51,808 nucleotides of DNA from Bradyrhizobium sp. RD5-C2 (GTDB lineage Bacteria; Pseudomonadota; Alphaproteobacteria; Rhizobiales; Xanthobacteraceae). The notes beneath the pieces were generated by a model, which was not told the DNA's origin, made no database searches, and was given only the letters and a program-made list of their open reading frames with translations. Shown here piece by piece: positions 50,382 to 51,808 of the stretch. Numbering within the stretch: the first letter of the stretch is position 1; every line of letters starts with the position of its first letter. Both the position numbers and the translations under genes were made by a program. The stretch lies in contig NZ_BOVL01000019.1 in assembly GCF_019972155.1 (NCBI RefSeq), positions 51,597-103,404 of the forward strand, in the 5' to 3' direction.

Positions 50382-51680
50382 ATGAGCACGGCCGAATCCA
50401 AGTCAATCGAAGTCGCAGAGATCGAGGACACCAGCCTCCTCGCCTTCTATCGCGACATGAACCTGCCGGAGCGGCGCACGTTCTGGGCCTGCGCCTCGGG
50501 CTGGACGCTCGACGGCATGGATTTCATGATCTATCCACTGGTGATCGGCACCATCATCACGCTGTGGAAGGTCGACCCCGGCACCGCGGGCCTCGCCGGC
50601 ACCGTGACCTTGCTGGCCTCCGCCGTCGGCGGCTGGCTCGGCGGCTATCTCTCCGACCGGATCGGCCGGGTCAAGACGCTACAGCTCACCATCATCTGGT
50701 TCTCGTTCTTCTCGCTGGTCTGCGCCGTGGTACAGAATTTCGACCAGCTGCTGATCGCCCGCGCGCTGCTCGGTCTCGGCTTCGGCGGCGAATGGGCGGC
50801 CGGCGCGGTGCTGATCGGCGAAGCGATCCGGCCGCAATATCGCGGACGCGCGGTCGGCTCGGTGCAGTCGGGCTGGGCGATCGGCTGGGGCCTTGCGGTG
50901 CTGGCGCAGGCGATCCTGTTCTCGATCCTGCCGCCGGAGAACGCCTGGCGCTGGATGTTCGTGATCGGCGCGCTGCCGGCGCTGCTGGTGTTCTATCTGC
51001 GCCGCTATGTCACCGAGCCTGAGATTTCCGCCGCGACGATGGCGCAGCAGCAGGCATCCGGCAGCGGGCCCGCCGCCTTGTGGGAGATCTTCCAGGGACC
51101 GATCCTGAAGACCACGCTGCTGGCGTCGCTGGTCGGCACCGGCATGCAGGGCGGCTATTACGCCATCACCTTCTGGGTGCCGCGCTTCCTCACCACCGAA
51201 CGCAAGCTCTCGGTGGTCGGCTCGACCGGCTATCTCGCGACGCTGATCATCGGCTCCTTCATCGGCTATCTGGTCGGCGCCTGGCTTGCCGACCGGATCG
51301 GCCGGCGCAATCTGTTCCTGATCTTCTCGCTCGGCGCCATCGCGATCGTGCTGCTCTATACCCAATTGCCGCTCTCCAACGAGGTGCTGTGGGTGCTGGG
51401 CTTCCCGCTCGGCTTCTTTGCCTCAGGCTATTTCTCCGGCATGGGTGCGTTCCTGACCGAGCTCTATCCGACCCGGCTGCGCGGCTCCGGCCAGGGCTTC
51501 TGCTACAATTTCGGCCGCGGCGTCGGCGCGCTGTTTCCGTTCCTGGTCGGTGCGCTCTCGACCACCACGACGCTCGCCAACGCGATCGCGATCTTCGCGG
51601 TGGCGGCCTATGCCGTGTTCTTCATCGCCGCCTACGCGCTGCCGGAAACGCGCGGGCGCGTGCTGCATGCGGGCGGGTAG
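50382..51680 (+). CDS. MFS transporter (aromatic-acid/sugar-acid symporter-like)
   Basis: A 432-residue, 12-helix major facilitator protein. Loop motifs YLSDRIGRVKTLQ (after helix 2) and WLADRIGRRNLF (after helix 8) are typical, with GWTLDGMDFMIYPL in helix 1 and RALLGLGFGGEWAAGAVL in helix 4. The helix 1 and 4 motifs fit the metabolite:H+ symporter branch (aromatic acids, dicarboxylates, sialate). Substrate unknown. GGGGAACGC precedes the ATG. Monocistronic by spacing. Confidence 0.88.
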   Translation: MSTAESKSIEVAEIEDTSLLAFYRDMNLPERRTFWACASGWTLDGMDFMIYPLVIGTIITLWKVDPGTAGLAGTVTLLASAVGGWLGGYLSDRIGRVKTLQLTIIWFSFFSLVCAVVQNFDQLLIARALLGLGFGGEWAAGAVLIGEAIRPQYRGRAVGSVQSGWAIGWGLAVLAQAILFSILPPENAWRWMFVIGALPALLVFYLRRYVTEPEISAATMAQQQASGSGPAALWEIFQGPILKTTLLASLVGTGMQGGYYAITFWVPRFLTTERKLSVVGSTGYLATLIIGSFIGYLVGAWLADRIGRRNLFLIFSLGAIAIVLLYTQLPLSNEVLWVLGFPLGFFASGYFSGMGAFLTELYPTRLRGSGQGFCYNFGRGVGALFPFLVGALSTTTTLANAIAIFAVAAYAVFFIAAYALPETRGRVLHAGG

Positions 51681-51713
51681 AATTGTAACGGCGCCTGCGC
51701 GAGCCGCGACATA

Positions 51714-51808
51714 CCGTCGTTCCCTCCCCCCTTGTGGGGGAGGGCTAGGGAGGGGGGTGGCCGCGAAGGCGGTGTATGTGGCTTACCCCTCCCCCCCCAC
51801 CCCCTCCC
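51714..51808. repeat. C-rich palindromic repeat, truncated by the window end
   Basis: CGTCGTTCCCTCCCCCCTTG / GGGGGAGGGCTAGGGAGGGG starts a dispersed palindrome whose right half runs off the window (ending CCCCTCCCCCCCCACCCCCT...). Long C and G runs make assembly errors possible. Confidence 0.6.

Overview
The window looks like a chromosomal segment of a Bradyrhizobium-type alphaproteobacterium. The evidence is strongly GC-rich coding sequence, gene families and gene orders typical of Rhizobiales (yggT-DUF167-folD; hemD, a mitofilin-like protein and hemY next to tsaD-gpsA; an RsmB-type methyltransferase, heparinase II/III and purH), and many short palindromic intergenic repeats resembling RIME elements. 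I assign the genus from gene content and recall only. There is no rRNA, CRISPR array, recognisable insertion sequence or phage module. Two tRNA genes are present: Ala-CGC and Thr-CGT.

Layout. 0.1-4.6 kb: flavin amine oxidase, then a three-gene leftward redox/membrane unit (DUF2269, SDR-DoxX fusion, DCC thiol protein), then an acetyltransferase. 4.8-7.3 kb: housekeeping genes (ppa, folD, DUF167, yggT) and tRNA-Ala. 7.4-17.2 kb: a mostly leftward accessory run (enoyl-CoA hydratase, amidotransferase, SDR, TerB protein, nucleotide cyclase, P450, Tat-exported hydrolase) followed by a divergent MFS exporter with a fused C-terminal domain. 17.3-20.0 kb: envelope or secreted proteins (two tandem small cysteine-repeat proteins, a polysaccharide deacetylase, a Pro/Ala/Gln-rich secreted protein). 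20.0-25.7 kb: the most unusual stretch. A beta-carbonic anhydrase lies behind a perfect FNR/FixK-type box and is followed by a cytochrome-b-like membrane protein. Next comes an 875-residue glycosyltransferase with three tandem 91-residue repeats, then a decayed second copy of the membrane protein gene, then tRNA-Thr. 25.8-31.9 kb: haem and core genes (hemY, mitofilin-like protein, hemD, tsaD, gpsA); hemC is not here. 32.0-37.7 kb: Tat-exported haloacid dehalogenase divergent from a LysR regulator, secreted esterase, EVE protein, topoisomerase IB, and about 0.86 kb with no supported gene. 37.7-51.7 kb: acs, L,D-transpeptidase, membrane-anchored nuclease, SDHAF4-like protein, RsmB-type methyltransferase, heparinase II/III, purH, UMF1-type transporter, gamma-glutamyltransferase and a final MFS transporter.

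Three patterns cross gene boundaries. First, eight of the ten convergent gene junctions I count are filled by a palindromic repeat or a remnant of one, and the other two carry a classical terminator hairpin. Second, five genes take their TAG stop codon from the TAGAGC end of a dispersed repeat. Third, the intact cytochrome-b-like gene and its decayed copy bracket the repeat-bearing glycosyltransferase, which suggests duplication and insertion. I did not identify a clear new multigene defence or metabolic system. The glycosyltransferase repeat locus and the FixK-box carbonic anhydrase locus are the best candidates for follow-up.
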